Shown here in pieces: positions 27,930 through 36,183 of a stretch of DNA of 64,000 bases; the stretch's first letter is position 1, and each line of letters begins with the position of its first letter. Position numbers and translations under genes: made by a program. The notes under the pieces were generated by a model that searched no databases, had not been told where the DNA came from, and saw nothing but the letters and a program-made list of their open reading frames with translations. The stretch spans positions 372,001 to 436,000 of the forward strand of contig NZ_NJIX01000006.1 of NCBI RefSeq assembly GCF_002209485.1. Direction: 5' to 3'. This DNA comes from Achromobacter sp. HZ34. GTDB taxonomy: Bacteria; Pseudomonadota; Gammaproteobacteria; Burkholderiales; Burkholderiaceae_B.

Positions 27930-28565
27930 TCACACCAGGCCGTTGCGGCGCGCCATGTCCGTCAATTCGAGCAGCGAGGTGACGTTCAGTTTTTCGAGCA
28001 GACGCGTCTTGTAGGTGCTGACGGTCTTTTCGCTGAGCATCAACGTGGCGGCGATGGTCTTGTTGAGGGCGCCGCGCGCAAGGTGCTGCAGCACCACCAG
28101 TTCGCGGTCCGACAGCAGGCGAATCAGCGCGCCTTCGCCGCCCGCGCCTTCGGCGGATGGCCGCAGTGCCACGCTGGGGAAATACGTGTTCCCCTGCATG
28201 ACAGCCTTGGCCGCGCCGATCAGCTCGGTCAGCTCCTTGCCTTTGTAGACGAAGCCCGCCGCGCCCGCGTGCAGACAGCGCGCGGCCAGGTGTTCGGGAT
28301 TCTGCGCGCTGAGCACCACGATGCGCGGCGCGCGTTGCTCGTCATCGCCGCGTAGCCGCGAGATCACCATCAGACCATCCATTTTCGGGATGCCGATGTC
28401 GAGCACAATGAGATCCGGTTGATGTTGACGAACCGCGCTCAAGGCATCGACGCCGGAACCTGCCTCGGCGACGACCTTCCAGCCGTTCTGTTCAAAAAGG
28501 GTCTTGACGGCGAACCGGATCATGGGGTGGTCGTCGACAATCAAGACGCTGCCAGCGTTTTGCAC
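27930..28565 (-). CDS. BvgA-like response regulator (NarL/FixJ family)
   Basis: The 211-residue protein starts at GTG 28565. The receiver has VLIVDDHPMIRFAVKTLFEQ, phospho-acceptor Asp56 (VLDIGIPKMDGL) and GAAGFVYKGKEL; the C-terminal LuxR-type helix-turn-helix has LSDRELVVLQHLARGALNK and SEKTVSTYKTRLLEKLNVTS. Both halves resemble BvgA of Bordetella closely (from memory), including the LDIGIPK and TVSTYKTRLL strings. It forms an operon with the hybrid kinase and is probably its phosphorelay output. Whether it is the species' BvgA or a paralogue cannot be decided here; no adhesin or toxin genes flank it. Confidence 0.93.
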   Translation of the reverse strand: MQNAGSVLIVDDHPMIRFAVKTLFEQNGWKVVAEAGSGVDALSAVRQHQPDLIVLDIGIPKMDGLMVISRLRGDDEQRAPRIVVLSAQNPEHLAARCLHAGAAGFVYKGKELTELIGAAKAVMQGNTYFPSVALRPSAEGAGGEGALIRLLSDRELVVLQHLARGALNKTIAATLMLSEKTVSTYKTRLLEKLNVTSLLELTDMARRNGLV

Positions 28566-28742
28566 GGGGTATTCCAGTGTTAGAGAAATCGGAAAAATCG
28601 CGGGGCAGTATACGAAGCCTGTTCGGCGGAGGGCATGAGACGCGGCCCATCGACGTTGCAGAACAGATACTTATTGCGACGGCGTGCAAATGAGGCAGTT
28701 TCCAAGCGTGTCTGTCATGCTTTGCGCACGGAGGGAGCAAAG

Positions 28743-28898
28743 ATGAACGGCAGCTTGCGTCCAGGTTTCTTCGTGGCTGACGGGATATGTCTGAGGGCGC
28801 ACGGAATTGTTCTGGATGATCTCGCCCGGAAACAGATGAGCATGGATCAGTGTGAATCGCGGCAATTGATGCGCGCTAAAAAAGCGGCCACGGTGTAA
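28743..28898 (+). CDS. possible 51-residue small protein
   Basis: ATG 28743 follows GGAGGGAGC, a near-consensus ribosome site. The product (MNGSLRPGFFVADGICLRAH, ending QLMRAKKAATV) has no signal peptide or membrane helix and matches nothing I know. Its stop lies in the loop of the hairpin at 28886-28909. The frame is open farther upstream to 28635 without a ribosome site. Coding is supported by the ribosome site only. Confidence 0.4.
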   Translation: MNGSLRPGFFVADGICLRAHGIVLDDLARKQMSMDQCESRQLMRAKKAATV

Positions 28899-28909
28899 AG
28901 ACCGTGGCC
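28878..28909 (-). terminator. leftward rho-independent terminator
   Basis: A perfect 9-base stem (GGCCACGGT at 28886-28894, ACCGTGGCC at 28901-28909, 6-base loop) is followed on the minus strand by GC and a run of six T (complement of A at 28878-28883). On the plus strand no T run follows, so it works leftward only. No annotated leftward gene lies between it and 29283, which implies an unannotated leftward transcript. Confidence 0.75.
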
Positions 28910-29282
28910 AAAGTCGTGTGCATCGATCAAGTGGCGCACTGCTACTGACGCTGCTTGATCAACGCATTACAAGTAGCACGCGCTGCGCCGCCTCGCGTTT
29001 CGACTGTGTCTGAATGCGTCAAGGCCTTTTGCATTTTTTTCTCGCCGTGCAACGAGGAATCGCCTTGTTTTACGGAACGAAACTGATTCCGAATGAGCGG
29101 TGCGTGAACGAACGCGCTTACGTTCTTGCAACGACAATGTTGGTCTATTTCCAAGAATTGCGCTGTGTTGAGTTCTGCCTTCAGTCCCCTTTCATCGGTC
29201 AAAAAACCTTATCGCCCACTAGTGCATTGAGCCCACGAGTCGTGCTATAGAGTGCCTTAGCAAAAATAAGGCGGGGGAAAAG

Positions 29283-29555
29283 ATGGAGCTATACATGGCG
29301 GTCGCCGATGGCTACCGGTTGGCCCTGGATGTAGAGCGTGCGGAAAACGGCGAGTATGTGTGGTTGATCTACATTGCGATGTCGCGCGAGACCGGCAAAG
29401 GGACTTTGGTCGATCGCGGCACGCATTACATGGCGGCCAGTGCCGCTGCCGCGGCGGGTATGCGCGCATTGGAGCGCTACACCGACGAACAACGAATCAC
29501 CGTGATGCGGCCGACGCCATCGGTCAGCGCGACAGTGCGTTTGGAGTCGGCGTAG
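29283..29555 (+). CDS. small hypothetical protein
   Basis: The 90-residue protein starts at ATG 29283 after GGCGGGGGAAAAG. It has a plausible compact alpha/beta sequence (YRLALDVERAENGEYVWLIY, TLVDRGTHYMAASAAAAAGM) without signal peptide or membrane helix. Composition and codon use look like real coding. It stands alone, convergent with the aldo/keto reductase gene. No family recognised. Confidence 0.65.
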   Translation: MELYMAVADGYRLALDVERAENGEYVWLIYIAMSRETGKGTLVDRGTHYMAASAAAAAGMRALERYTDEQRITVMRPTPSVSATVRLESA

Positions 29556-29657
29556 GAACGGCCAGCATTTCGAGGGCCGGTGGTGGCCAGCTTCGCGGTG
29601 GCAGGCGCCGCGGTGGCAGCCATCGCGCCGTGCAACGCGATGGCCTTGCTGAAAGGC

Positions 29658-30707
29658 TTATCGCTTATCAGCGGCGTGCAGCTGATTGAGGCGCGCGCCG
29701 CCTTGGCGTTCCAGCATCCAGCCCGGGTATTCGGCGGGCAGGGCGCTGACACGGTCCAGCATTGCCAACTCCTCTTCGTTCAAGCGCAACTGTGTCGCAC
29801 CGACGTTGTCGTGCAGTTGTTCCAGCCGCTTCGCGCCGATGATTATCGACGTTACTACCGGCTGGTGCAGCAACCAGGCCAAGGCCACCTGGGCCACCGA
29901 GACCTGGTGCGTTTGCGCGATCGTGCGCATGGCGTCGACGCAGTCGTAGGCGCGGTCGCGATTGACCGGCGGGAAGTCGAAGCTGACGCGGCGGCTGCCG
30001 CTTTCGGCCTGCGTGTCGCGGCTGTACTTGCCGCTGAGCAGGCCACCGGCCAGCGGACTCCACACCATCAATCCCACGCCCTCGCTCTTGAGCATGGGAA
30101 CGAGTTCGCGTTCCAGGTCGCGCCCGGCAATGGTGTAGTAGGCCTGCAGCGACTCGAAGCGCGCCAGGCCCAGGCGTTGTGAAATGCCCAGGGCCTTGGC
30201 GATCTGCCACGCCGCCCAGTTGGAAACGCCGATGTAGCGCACGTGGCCGTGGCGCACCAGCGTGTCCAGCGCTTCCAGCGTTTCCTCGATGGGCGTCGCC
30301 GGATCGAAGCCGTGCACCTGGTACAGGTCCAGGTGATCCAGCTGCAGGCGGCGCAAGCTCTGCTTCACGCTGTCCAGGATGTGATAACGGGACAAGCCGC
30401 GCGAATTGACGCCGCCGGTGCCGGTCTCGCCGAATACCTTGGTGGCGACCACGACGTTTTCGCGCGGTACCTTGAGATTCCTCAAGGCCTGGCCCGTGAG
30501 TTCTTCCGAACGGCCGCCAGCGTAGACATTGGCGGTGTCGATGAAGTTGATGCCGGCATCCAGCGCGGCGCCGACGATGCCGTCGACGTCCTGCTGTTCG
30601 AGATTGCCGATCTGGCCCCAGATGCCGTCGGAGCCGCCAAAGGTCATGGTCCCCAGGCATAGCTCGGAAACGAAGAGGCCGGTGCTGCCGAATTTTTTGT
30701 ACTGCAT
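29658..30707 (-). CDS. aldo/keto reductase
   Basis: The 349-residue NADPH-dependent oxidoreductase starts at ATG 30707 (MQYKKFGSTGLFVSELCLGT). The catalytic tetrad is visible: Asp and Tyr in INFIDTANVYAGG, Lys in VVVATKVFG, His in YQVHGFDP. The cofactor phosphate region near the C-terminus reads SIIIGAKRLEQLHDN. Such enzymes reduce aldehydes and ketones in the cytosol. It is divergent from the AraC-type regulator at 31050; an AKR or alcohol dehydrogenase beside an AraC activator of this kind (as in the YqhC pairing) usually serves aldehyde defence. Confidence 0.95.
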   Translation of the reverse strand: MQYKKFGSTGLFVSELCLGTMTFGGSDGIWGQIGNLEQQDVDGIVGAALDAGINFIDTANVYAGGRSEELTGQALRNLKVPRENVVVATKVFGETGTGGVNSRGLSRYHILDSVKQSLRRLQLDHLDLYQVHGFDPATPIEETLEALDTLVRHGHVRYIGVSNWAAWQIAKALGISQRLGLARFESLQAYYTIAGRDLERELVPMLKSEGVGLMVWSPLAGGLLSGKYSRDTQAESGSRRVSFDFPPVNRDRAYDCVDAMRTIAQTHQVSVAQVALAWLLHQPVVTSIIIGAKRLEQLHDNVGATQLRLNEEELAMLDRVSALPAEYPGWMLERQGGARLNQLHAADKR

Positions 30708-30822
30708 GAGGTGACTCCTGGATGTGCCGCGCCACGATGCGCGGCGGGCCGGCACCGAGGGCGACATGTGTGGGGGGAGGGGGGAACGAGGTCAAGTATG
30801 AGCCTCCCGGCCTGTCCGAAGG

Positions 30823-31013
30823 TGCCCGATCCTGCACGATTCTTGCCTGATTCTCCGAAGCTCGGCACGATCTTGATCAGTCTGAATGCCCAAGCCGCAC
30901 GAAGGGGATATAGTCTGCACTGGCGTCTGGCAGCATTCCTGCAGGTCGCCGTTATCGACTTCGCGAGGTGGCCGACATCGTATTGTCCTGGCGCCGGCTG
31001 CCCGATCCTGCAC
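30823..31013. repeat. 15-base direct repeats in the AKR-AraC intergenic region
   Basis: TGCCCGATCCTGCAC occurs at 30823-30837 and 30999-31013, each followed by a similar ATT-TT stretch. A partial third copy of the downstream part (GGCACGATCTTGA) lies at about 30865. AraC-family regulators bind direct repeats, so these are candidate operators, one near each divergent promoter. The rest of the 342-base gap (30708-31049) has no gene; an open frame there is only the upstream extension of the araC-type ORF. Confidence 0.5.
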
Positions 31014-31049
31014 CATTGTTCCATCTTGTCGTCTTATCCGGGAGTATCC

Positions 31050-32033
31050 ATGGGATCTCACGACCTGCCTTATGAAGCCTTGCCGTCGCTAGATCAGGAC
31101 GCGGCGGCGCAGGCACGCCAGCGCGATGAAGCGGCCCGCAACGAGCTGGTGGCGCTGGTTGCGCGCCACACCGACGACCGCCTGGAAGGCTCGGTACTGA
31201 CCGCCATTCCGGGCTTGCATCTGCACCGGCTGATGTGTGAGTGCGGTCCGCGGCACAGTATCCAGAACCCCATCCTGTCCGTCATCGCGCAAGGCGGCAA
31301 GCGCCTGCTGGTGGGCGAGGACGTCTATGAATACGATCCTTTCCACTACATGGTGTCGTCGGTGGACCTGCCGGTGGTGGGCAAGGTGCGCGTGGCGAGC
31401 CCCAGCGAGCCTTATCTGGGGCTGCGCCTGGACCTGGACGTGGAAGAGATCGGCGCGTTGATCCGCGACGAACACCTGCCGCCGCCCGGGCCCGCCGAAG
31501 CACCGCGCGGCGTGCATGTGCATCCGCTGGGGACGTCCATGCTGGACGCGGTACTACGGCTGATGCGCCTGCTCGACACGCCGCTCGACATTCCCATTCT
31601 GGCGCCGCTGATCAAGCGCGAGATCCTCTATCGCCTGCTGGTCAATGGTCAGGGCCTGGCGCTGCGGCAGACGGCCTTGCAGGACAGCCACACGCAGCGC
31701 ATCGCACGTTCCATCCATCAGATGCGCGTCTGCTACGACCAGCCGTTGCGGGTCGACGACCTGGCGCGCGACGCGCACATGAGCGTGTCGTCCTTCCATC
31801 ATCACTTCAAGTCGGTGACGGCGATGAGCCCGCTGCAGTTCCAGAAGCAGCTGCGCCTGCAGGAGGCGCGCCGCCTGATCTTCATGGGCGACGGCGACGT
31901 TGCCGTGGTGGCGCGCCAGGTGGGCTACGAAAGTCCTTCGCAGTTCAGCCGGGAATACAGCCGTCTGTTCGGCACGCCGCCGATGCGCGACAAGCGGCGT
32001 TGGATAATGGAACCGATGCGGGCCAGCGCCTGA
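31050..32033 (+). CDS. AraC-family transcriptional regulator
   Basis: The 327-residue protein is read from ATG 31050, 5 bases after GGGAG; the frame is open to 30711, but that part covers the promoter region. The N-terminal AraC-type arm domain (LHRLMCECGPRHSIQNPILS, VASPSEPYLGLRLDLD) is the YqhC/PF06719-like type, and the C-terminal double helix-turn-helix has MRVCYDQPLRVDDLARDAHM, SSFHHHFKSVTAMSPLQFQK and VGYESPSQFSREYSRLFG. It probably activates the divergent aldo/keto reductase in response to an aldehyde. Confidence 0.93.
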   Translation: MGSHDLPYEALPSLDQDAAAQARQRDEAARNELVALVARHTDDRLEGSVLTAIPGLHLHRLMCECGPRHSIQNPILSVIAQGGKRLLVGEDVYEYDPFHYMVSSVDLPVVGKVRVASPSEPYLGLRLDLDVEEIGALIRDEHLPPPGPAEAPRGVHVHPLGTSMLDAVLRLMRLLDTPLDIPILAPLIKREILYRLLVNGQGLALRQTALQDSHTQRIARSIHQMRVCYDQPLRVDDLARDAHMSVSSFHHHFKSVTAMSPLQFQKQLRLQEARRLIFMGDGDVAVVARQVGYESPSQFSREYSRLFGTPPMRDKRRWIMEPMRASA

Positions 32034-32034
32034 G

Positions 32035-32595
32035 CTACTTCACCCGTTGCTTCTCCAGCTTGCGCGCCAGCGTGCGGCGGTGCATGCCCAGCCGCCGTGC
32101 CGTTTCGGAGATGTTGAAACCCGTCTCCGCCAGCGTCTCGTGGATGCGTTCCCATTCCAGCGTCTTGATGGACGTGGTGCGCTCGGTGACGCTGACGCCG
32201 GTATCGCCTTCGGCGCGCTCGAAAGCCTGTTCGATATCGTCGGTGTTCGAGGGCTTGGCCAGGTAGTGGCAAGCCCCCAGCTTGATCGCTTCCACGGCGG
32301 TGGCGATGCTGGCATAGCCGGTCAGCACCACGATGGTCATCGCGGGATCGTGGGCGTGCAGGGCTTGCACGCAAGCCAGGCCGGTGGCCTCGCCTTTGAG
32401 CTTAAGATCGACCACGGCATACGCCGGCGCGTGCGATTCCAGAAGTTGCTGGACGTTTTCCAGGCTGGTCGCATGCAGCACCGTATAACCGCGCCGTTCG
32501 AACGAGCGGCCCAGGGTGCGGGCAAAGGCCTCGTCGTCCTCGACGATCAGCAGCAGGCGGCCCACGCCCGTTTGGGTCAACGGTTCAGCTTGCAT
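32035..32595 (-). CDS. RegA/ActR-type response regulator
   Basis: The 186-residue protein starts at ATG 32595. It has a receiver (LLLIVEDDEAFARTLGRSFE, phospho-acceptor Asp63 in VVDLKLKGEATGL, VLTGYASIATAVEAIKLGA) and a C-terminal Fis-like helix-turn-helix (GFNISETARRLGMHRRTLAR). Length and the Asp63 position match RegA/PrrA/ActR, global redox regulators of respiration and carbon metabolism. The start overlaps the end of the kinase gene by 11 bases. Convergent with the araC-type gene (1-base gap). Confidence 0.95.
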   Translation of the reverse strand: MQAEPLTQTGVGRLLLIVEDDEAFARTLGRSFERRGYTVLHATSLENVQQLLESHAPAYAVVDLKLKGEATGLACVQALHAHDPAMTIVVLTGYASIATAVEAIKLGACHYLAKPSNTDDIEQAFERAEGDTGVSVTERTTSIKTLEWERIHETLAETGFNISETARRLGMHRRTLARKLEKQRVK

Positions 32596-34102
32596 GGCCC
32601 TGTTCCTTGTTGTCTTGGGCTGGGCGGGGACCTGCGCGCAGCCGTCCTTGCGCGTCCTCGTCCTGGTCACCAGTCCCGGTCAGCGGGTTGTCTTCCAGCC
32701 TGTCATCCAGCAGATCGTCGTCCAAGGGATCGTCGTCCAGCGTGATGTCCGGCTCATCATCGTCGTCCAGCGTCAACGCCGCCAGCGGCAGCGTCAAGGT
32801 TACCATCGCGCCCCCTTGCGGCAGGTTCCTGGCCCATACGCGGCCGCCCAGCGTGCGTGCCACGTTGACCACCAGGAACAAGCCCAAGCCGCCGCCGGGC
32901 CGCCCCTTGCTCGACTGATAGGGTTTGCCGAGCTGCGCCAGCATGGCCGCCGGAAAGCCCGGGCCACGGTCGGTCACGACCAGGGTCAGATCGGCACCGG
33001 CACGGGTGGCGCGCAGGCCCACCCATTCCGGCGAGGCCTCCAGCGCGTTGTCCAGGACGTTGCCTATCATCTGCTTGAGCGCGGAATCGGAAATGATGCG
33101 CAGGTCCTGGCCGAAATCGTTGTGATAGTCCAGCGTGGCGCCCGGCCGGGTGTCACGCCATTCCATGATCAGGTCGTCCAGGAAAGTGCGTACCGTCGTC
33201 TCCACCGGTGCTTCGCCGCGCGCTTCGCCGGCGGACAGCAGGATGCCGCTGACGATGGATTTGCAGCGCAGTACCTGCGTCTGCATCTCGCTGATCTCCT
33301 GGGTCAGTTCGGGATCGTCGGCGAAGGCCGGCATGCGGCGCCAGTCGCCCAGGATCACCGCCAGGGTGGCCAGCGGCGTCCCCAGCTCGTGGGCCGCGCC
33401 GGACGCCAGCAGGCCCATGCGCACGATGTGTTCTTCTTCGGCGGCACGCTGGCGCAGGTCGGCCAGGTGGGCGTCGCGCGCGCGCAGGTTGTGGCTGATG
33501 CGGCTGACGAAGACCACCAGCAGCACCGCATTGATGGCGAAGCACACCAGCATGCCCTGGATGTACAGGCTACCCACGCCGTTGGCATGGTCCAGGGGCA
33601 AAGGTAGCGGCCGTGCCGCCAGCGCCAGGCCGCCGATGCTGAACAGCGCGACGGTCACCAGGATCCACGTGCTCCAGCTTTTGAGCAGCATGGCGCCCAG
33701 TGTCACTTGCAGCAGATAGAGAAAGACGAAGGGGTTGGTGGCGCCGCCGCTCAGGTATAGCTGGGCGGTCAGCATGCCGACATCCACCAGCATGGAAACG
33801 AGCAGTTCGCCGTTGGTGACTTCCGGATAGACCCGCAGGCGCAGCATGCTGACGGCGTTGAAGGCCACCAGGCAGCCCAGCACGGCCAGCATGTAGTCCA
33901 GCGGCAGGCGGACATCGAATCCCAGGTAGACGACGTAGATGGTGATCAACTGCCCCAGCGCCGCGATCCAGCGCAGCTGGACCAGCTGCTGCATGTTCTT
34001 GTGGCCGGTGCTGTCGAAACGCCGGCGGGGAGTGCCATCCGCCGACGCGTCGGCTGGCGCGCCCAAGGGAGCGATATCGTCGCCCAATTCAGCGCTCCCC
34101 AC
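32585..34102 (-). CDS. RegB/PrrB-type redox sensor histidine kinase
   Basis: The 505-residue protein starts at GTG 34102, overlapping the SURF1 gene by 14 bases. It has six membrane helices (about residues 44-200), the quinone-site heptapeptide GGATNPF at 119-125, H-box His238 (AAHELGTPLATLAVIL), a redox-type Cys280 (QVLRCKSIVSGILL), and the ATPase boxes GNVLDNALEASPEW, DRGPGFP and GGGLGLFLV. All are RegB hallmarks, so it should sense the quinone pool and thiol state. The C-terminus carries an unusual ~45-residue Asp-rich tail (LDDDDEPDITLDDDPLDDDL). It probably tunes the neighbouring cyo oxidase. Confidence 0.95.
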   Translation of the reverse strand: MGSAELGDDIAPLGAPADASADGTPRRRFDSTGHKNMQQLVQLRWIAALGQLITIYVVYLGFDVRLPLDYMLAVLGCLVAFNAVSMLRLRVYPEVTNGELLVSMLVDVGMLTAQLYLSGGATNPFVFLYLLQVTLGAMLLKSWSTWILVTVALFSIGGLALAARPLPLPLDHANGVGSLYIQGMLVCFAINAVLLVVFVSRISHNLRARDAHLADLRQRAAEEEHIVRMGLLASGAAHELGTPLATLAVILGDWRRMPAFADDPELTQEISEMQTQVLRCKSIVSGILLSAGEARGEAPVETTVRTFLDDLIMEWRDTRPGATLDYHNDFGQDLRIISDSALKQMIGNVLDNALEASPEWVGLRATRAGADLTLVVTDRGPGFPAAMLAQLGKPYQSSKGRPGGGLGLFLVVNVARTLGGRVWARNLPQGGAMVTLTLPLAALTLDDDDEPDITLDDDPLDDDLLDDRLEDNPLTGTGDQDEDAQGRLRAGPRPAQDNKEQGHAS

Positions 34103-35012
34103 GGCGGCGTTCGTCGCGCACGACGTAGACCGCCCCGATGATGACCATCAAGGCCATGCCGTACCAGGTGATGGCGTAGACGAGGTGGCTGTTGGGGAAT
34201 TTGACCACGGTCAGGCCGCCGACCGGCGCCGCGGCCGCCGTGGCCTGGGTCGCAACCTGAGTCCCGGCCTGAGTCCCGGCCTGGGGCGTTGTCCCGGCAG
34301 CGTCGGCGGGCACGGGTGCTGCGGCGGCATCCGCGTCGACGAAGTACGGTGCCACCTGCGTGGCTGGCAGGCCGCGCGTGGTGGCGATGGCAACCACGTC
34401 GCGCGAGAACCAGCGGTCAGTCGCCGGTTCATTCTTGCGCAGGAAGCCGCCACCGGGCTCGCTGAGGCGCAGCAGGCCGGTGACCGAGGCAGGGGGCGAA
34501 GCCGCAGCCGCGCCGGTGGCTGAGCCACCTGCAGCGCCACCCCCAGCGCCACCAGCAGCGCCACCAGCAGCGCCACCGTCGGGCGCCGCCGGGCGCTGTC
34601 CGGCCGGGATATAGCCGCGGTTGACCAGCACGATGTTGCCGTCGGCCAGGCGCAGTGGCGTCATGACCCAGAAGCCGCTGCCCAGGTCGGTGACCGCCTG
34701 GACCAGCGTGTCCTTGCCGGCCAGCCAGGTGCCGTCCAGCCGCACCCGGCGGTATTCGTCGCGGTCGGCGGAGATGCTCGGCCACTCGGCGGGACCGGGA
34801 GCCGGCGTGGGCGCGGCATGTACGCGCTGGTCCACTCGCGCGATCAGGTCCAGCTTCCAGGCACGGCGCTGGACTTGCCAGGTGCCGAGGGCGCAGAAAA
34901 CGGCGAACAGCAGCACGCCGATCAGGGCCAGGCATACCAGGCTGGCCTTGCTGCGATTCTTGTTGCTACGGCGGCGCGGCGCGGCGGCCGCGGAGGAAGA
35001 GGGGGAAACCAT
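34089..35012 (-). CDS. SURF1-family cytochrome oxidase assembly protein
   Basis: The 307-residue protein is taken from ATG 35012; no strong ribosome site is visible. It has the SURF1 plan of two membrane helices at the ends (LVCLALIGVLLFAVFCALGT near residue 27, AITWYGMALMVIIGAVYVV near 280) around a periplasmic domain with GTWQVQRRAWKLDLIARVDQ, DGTWLAGKDTLVQ and IVLVNRGYIPAGQ. SURF1 helps insert heme into terminal oxidases. Two low-complexity inserts (Gly/Ala-rich near 145-175, Thr/Gln/Ala-rich near 245-265) lengthen it. It lies between cyoD and the RegB-like gene on the same strand. Confidence 0.93.
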   Translation of the reverse strand: MVSPSSSAAAAPRRRSNKNRSKASLVCLALIGVLLFAVFCALGTWQVQRRAWKLDLIARVDQRVHAAPTPAPGPAEWPSISADRDEYRRVRLDGTWLAGKDTLVQAVTDLGSGFWVMTPLRLADGNIVLVNRGYIPAGQRPAAPDGGAAGGAAGGAGGGAAGGSATGAAAASPPASVTGLLRLSEPGGGFLRKNEPATDRWFSRDVVAIATTRGLPATQVAPYFVDADAAAAPVPADAAGTTPQAGTQAGTQVATQATAAAAPVGGLTVVKFPNSHLVYAITWYGMALMVIIGAVYVVRDERRRGER

Positions 35013-35095
35013 GTGAGCCGGCCCGGTGGGCGGTAAAAACGCCAGTCGGACGCATCGGGGCAAACCACGAAACCCCAGATCTGCCGGCGGCAGTT

Positions 35096-35130
35096 AAAAA
35101 AAAAGCCCCACCAGCATAACCGGCGGGGCT
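35096..35130 (-). terminator. leftward rho-independent terminator after cyoD
   Basis: On the minus strand, AGCCCCGCC (35130-35122) pairs with GGTGGGGCT (35112-35104) with one mismatch, and a run of nine T follows (complement of A at 35096-35104). It lies 17 bases after the cyoD stop and separates the cyo operon from SURF1-regBA, though read-through is possible. Confidence 0.88.
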
Positions 35131-35146
35131 GTGCACACACCCTGTA

Positions 35147-35551
35147 TCAGGACGTCTGCATGTCGTGCATGTTCATGTGCGGCATCATGTTGACGTTCAT
35201 GTGGTACATGACCCACAAGGAACCGGCCAGGGTGATGACCACCAGGACGATGGTGAAAATCAGCGCCAGCATGTTCCAGCCGCCTTCCGACTTGGCGTTC
35301 ATGTGCAGGAAGTAAATCATGTGCACGACGATCTGGATCGCGCCCAGGCCGAGCAGGATCAAGGCGGTGGTGCTGGAGCTTTCGAACACCTTGCCCATCA
35401 CCAGCCAGAACGGAATCACGGTCAGGATGACGGCCAGGACGAAGCCCGTCATGTAGCCGCCGAACGTGCTGTGGGCAGCGCCGTCGTCGTGATCGTCGTG
35501 GCCGTGGCCGTGGCCGTGGTGGTCGTGTGCGGTTGCGGAATGGTCGCTCAT
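35147..35551 (-). CDS. cyoD: cytochrome o ubiquinol oxidase subunit IV
   Basis: The 134-residue protein starts at ATG 35551. A His-rich N-terminus ([16 protein letters not shown]) precedes three membrane helices ([60 protein letters not shown]). The pattern HMIYFLHMN is typical of CyoD/CtaF subunits that stabilise CuB. The tail is Met/His-rich ([14 protein letters not shown]), perhaps metal-binding. It overlaps the cyoC stop by 4 bases. Confidence 0.95.
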   Translation of the reverse strand: MSDHSATAHDHHGHGHGHDDHDDGAAHSTFGGYMTGFVLAVILTVIPFWLVMGKVFESSSTTALILLGLGAIQIVVHMIYFLHMNAKSEGGWNMLALIFTIVLVVITLAGSLWVMYHMNVNMMPHMNMHDMQTS

Positions 35552-36183
35552 GGCAGCACTCCCATCAGGTAGACAAAGGTGAAGACGCCGATCCAGACCA
35601 CGTCCAGGAAGTGCCAGAACATCGACAGGCACATCAGGCGACGGCGGTTTTCCGGGATCAGGCCGTGCTTGCCGACCTGCACCATCAGCGTCAGCAGCCA
35701 GATGATGCCGAAGGTCACGTGCAGGCCGTGGGTGGCCACCAGGGCGAAGAAGGACGACAGGAATGCGCTGCGCTGCGGACCGTTGCCTTCATGGATCAGG
35801 TGCAGGAATTCGTACAGTTCCAGGCCGATGAAGGCGGCACCGAACAGGCCGGTGATCAGCAGCCATATTTGCACGGCGCCGATGCGTTGCTTGCGCATCT
35901 CGATCATGGCGAAGCCATAGGTGATCGAGGACAGCAGCAGCATCGAGGTGTTGATCGCCACCAGGGGCAGATCGAACAGTTCGGCGCCGGTGGGGCCACC
36001 GGCGTAGCTGCGGCCCAGCACGCCGTAGGTGGCGAACAGGCAGGCGAAGATGAGGCAATCGCTCATCAGGTACACCCAGAAGCCCAGCAAGGTGCCGTTC
36101 TGCGGGTGGTGTTCTTCCTTGAGGAAGAAGTTCAGCTCACCCGACTTGGCGCCGGGCTGCTGGATGGCGTGTGTATTAGACAT
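35548..36183 (-). CDS. cyoC: cytochrome o ubiquinol oxidase subunit III
   Basis: The 211-residue protein has five membrane helices and the heme-copper oxidase subunit III pattern: [40 protein letters not shown], the helix with [30 protein letters not shown] and [19 protein letters not shown]. It overlaps cyoB by 8 bases and cyoD by 4, as expected in a tight cyo operon. Confidence 0.97.
   Translation of the reverse strand: MSNTHAIQQPGAKSGELNFFLKEEHHPQNGTLLGFWVYLMSDCLIFACLFATYGVLGRSYAGGPTGAELFDLPLVAINTSMLLLSSITYGFAMIEMRKQRIGAVQIWLLITGLFGAAFIGLELYEFLHLIHEGNGPQRSAFLSSFFALVATHGLHVTFGIIWLLTLMVQVGKHGLIPENRRRLMCLSMFWHFLDVVWIGVFTFVYLMGVLP

Larger units (their letters stand above)
28566..29282. other. 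717-base intergenic region upstream of the BvgAS-like operon
   Basis: This long gap between the leftward regulator gene and the rightward gene at 29283 is lower in GC than its flanks. It holds a 51-codon rightward ORF with an excellent ribosome site (28743-28898) and a leftward terminator at 28878-28909. A leftward frame ending at 28942 has a possible 30-codon product from ATG at about 29032. So a short leftward transcript, perhaps a small RNA or micropeptide, may end here before the promoter of the BvgA-like gene. Confidence 0.5.

Noticed and set aside
25901-27982. 693-codon rightward ORF opposite the hybrid kinase
   Set aside because: Shadow frame; the kinase domains read continuously on the minus strand.
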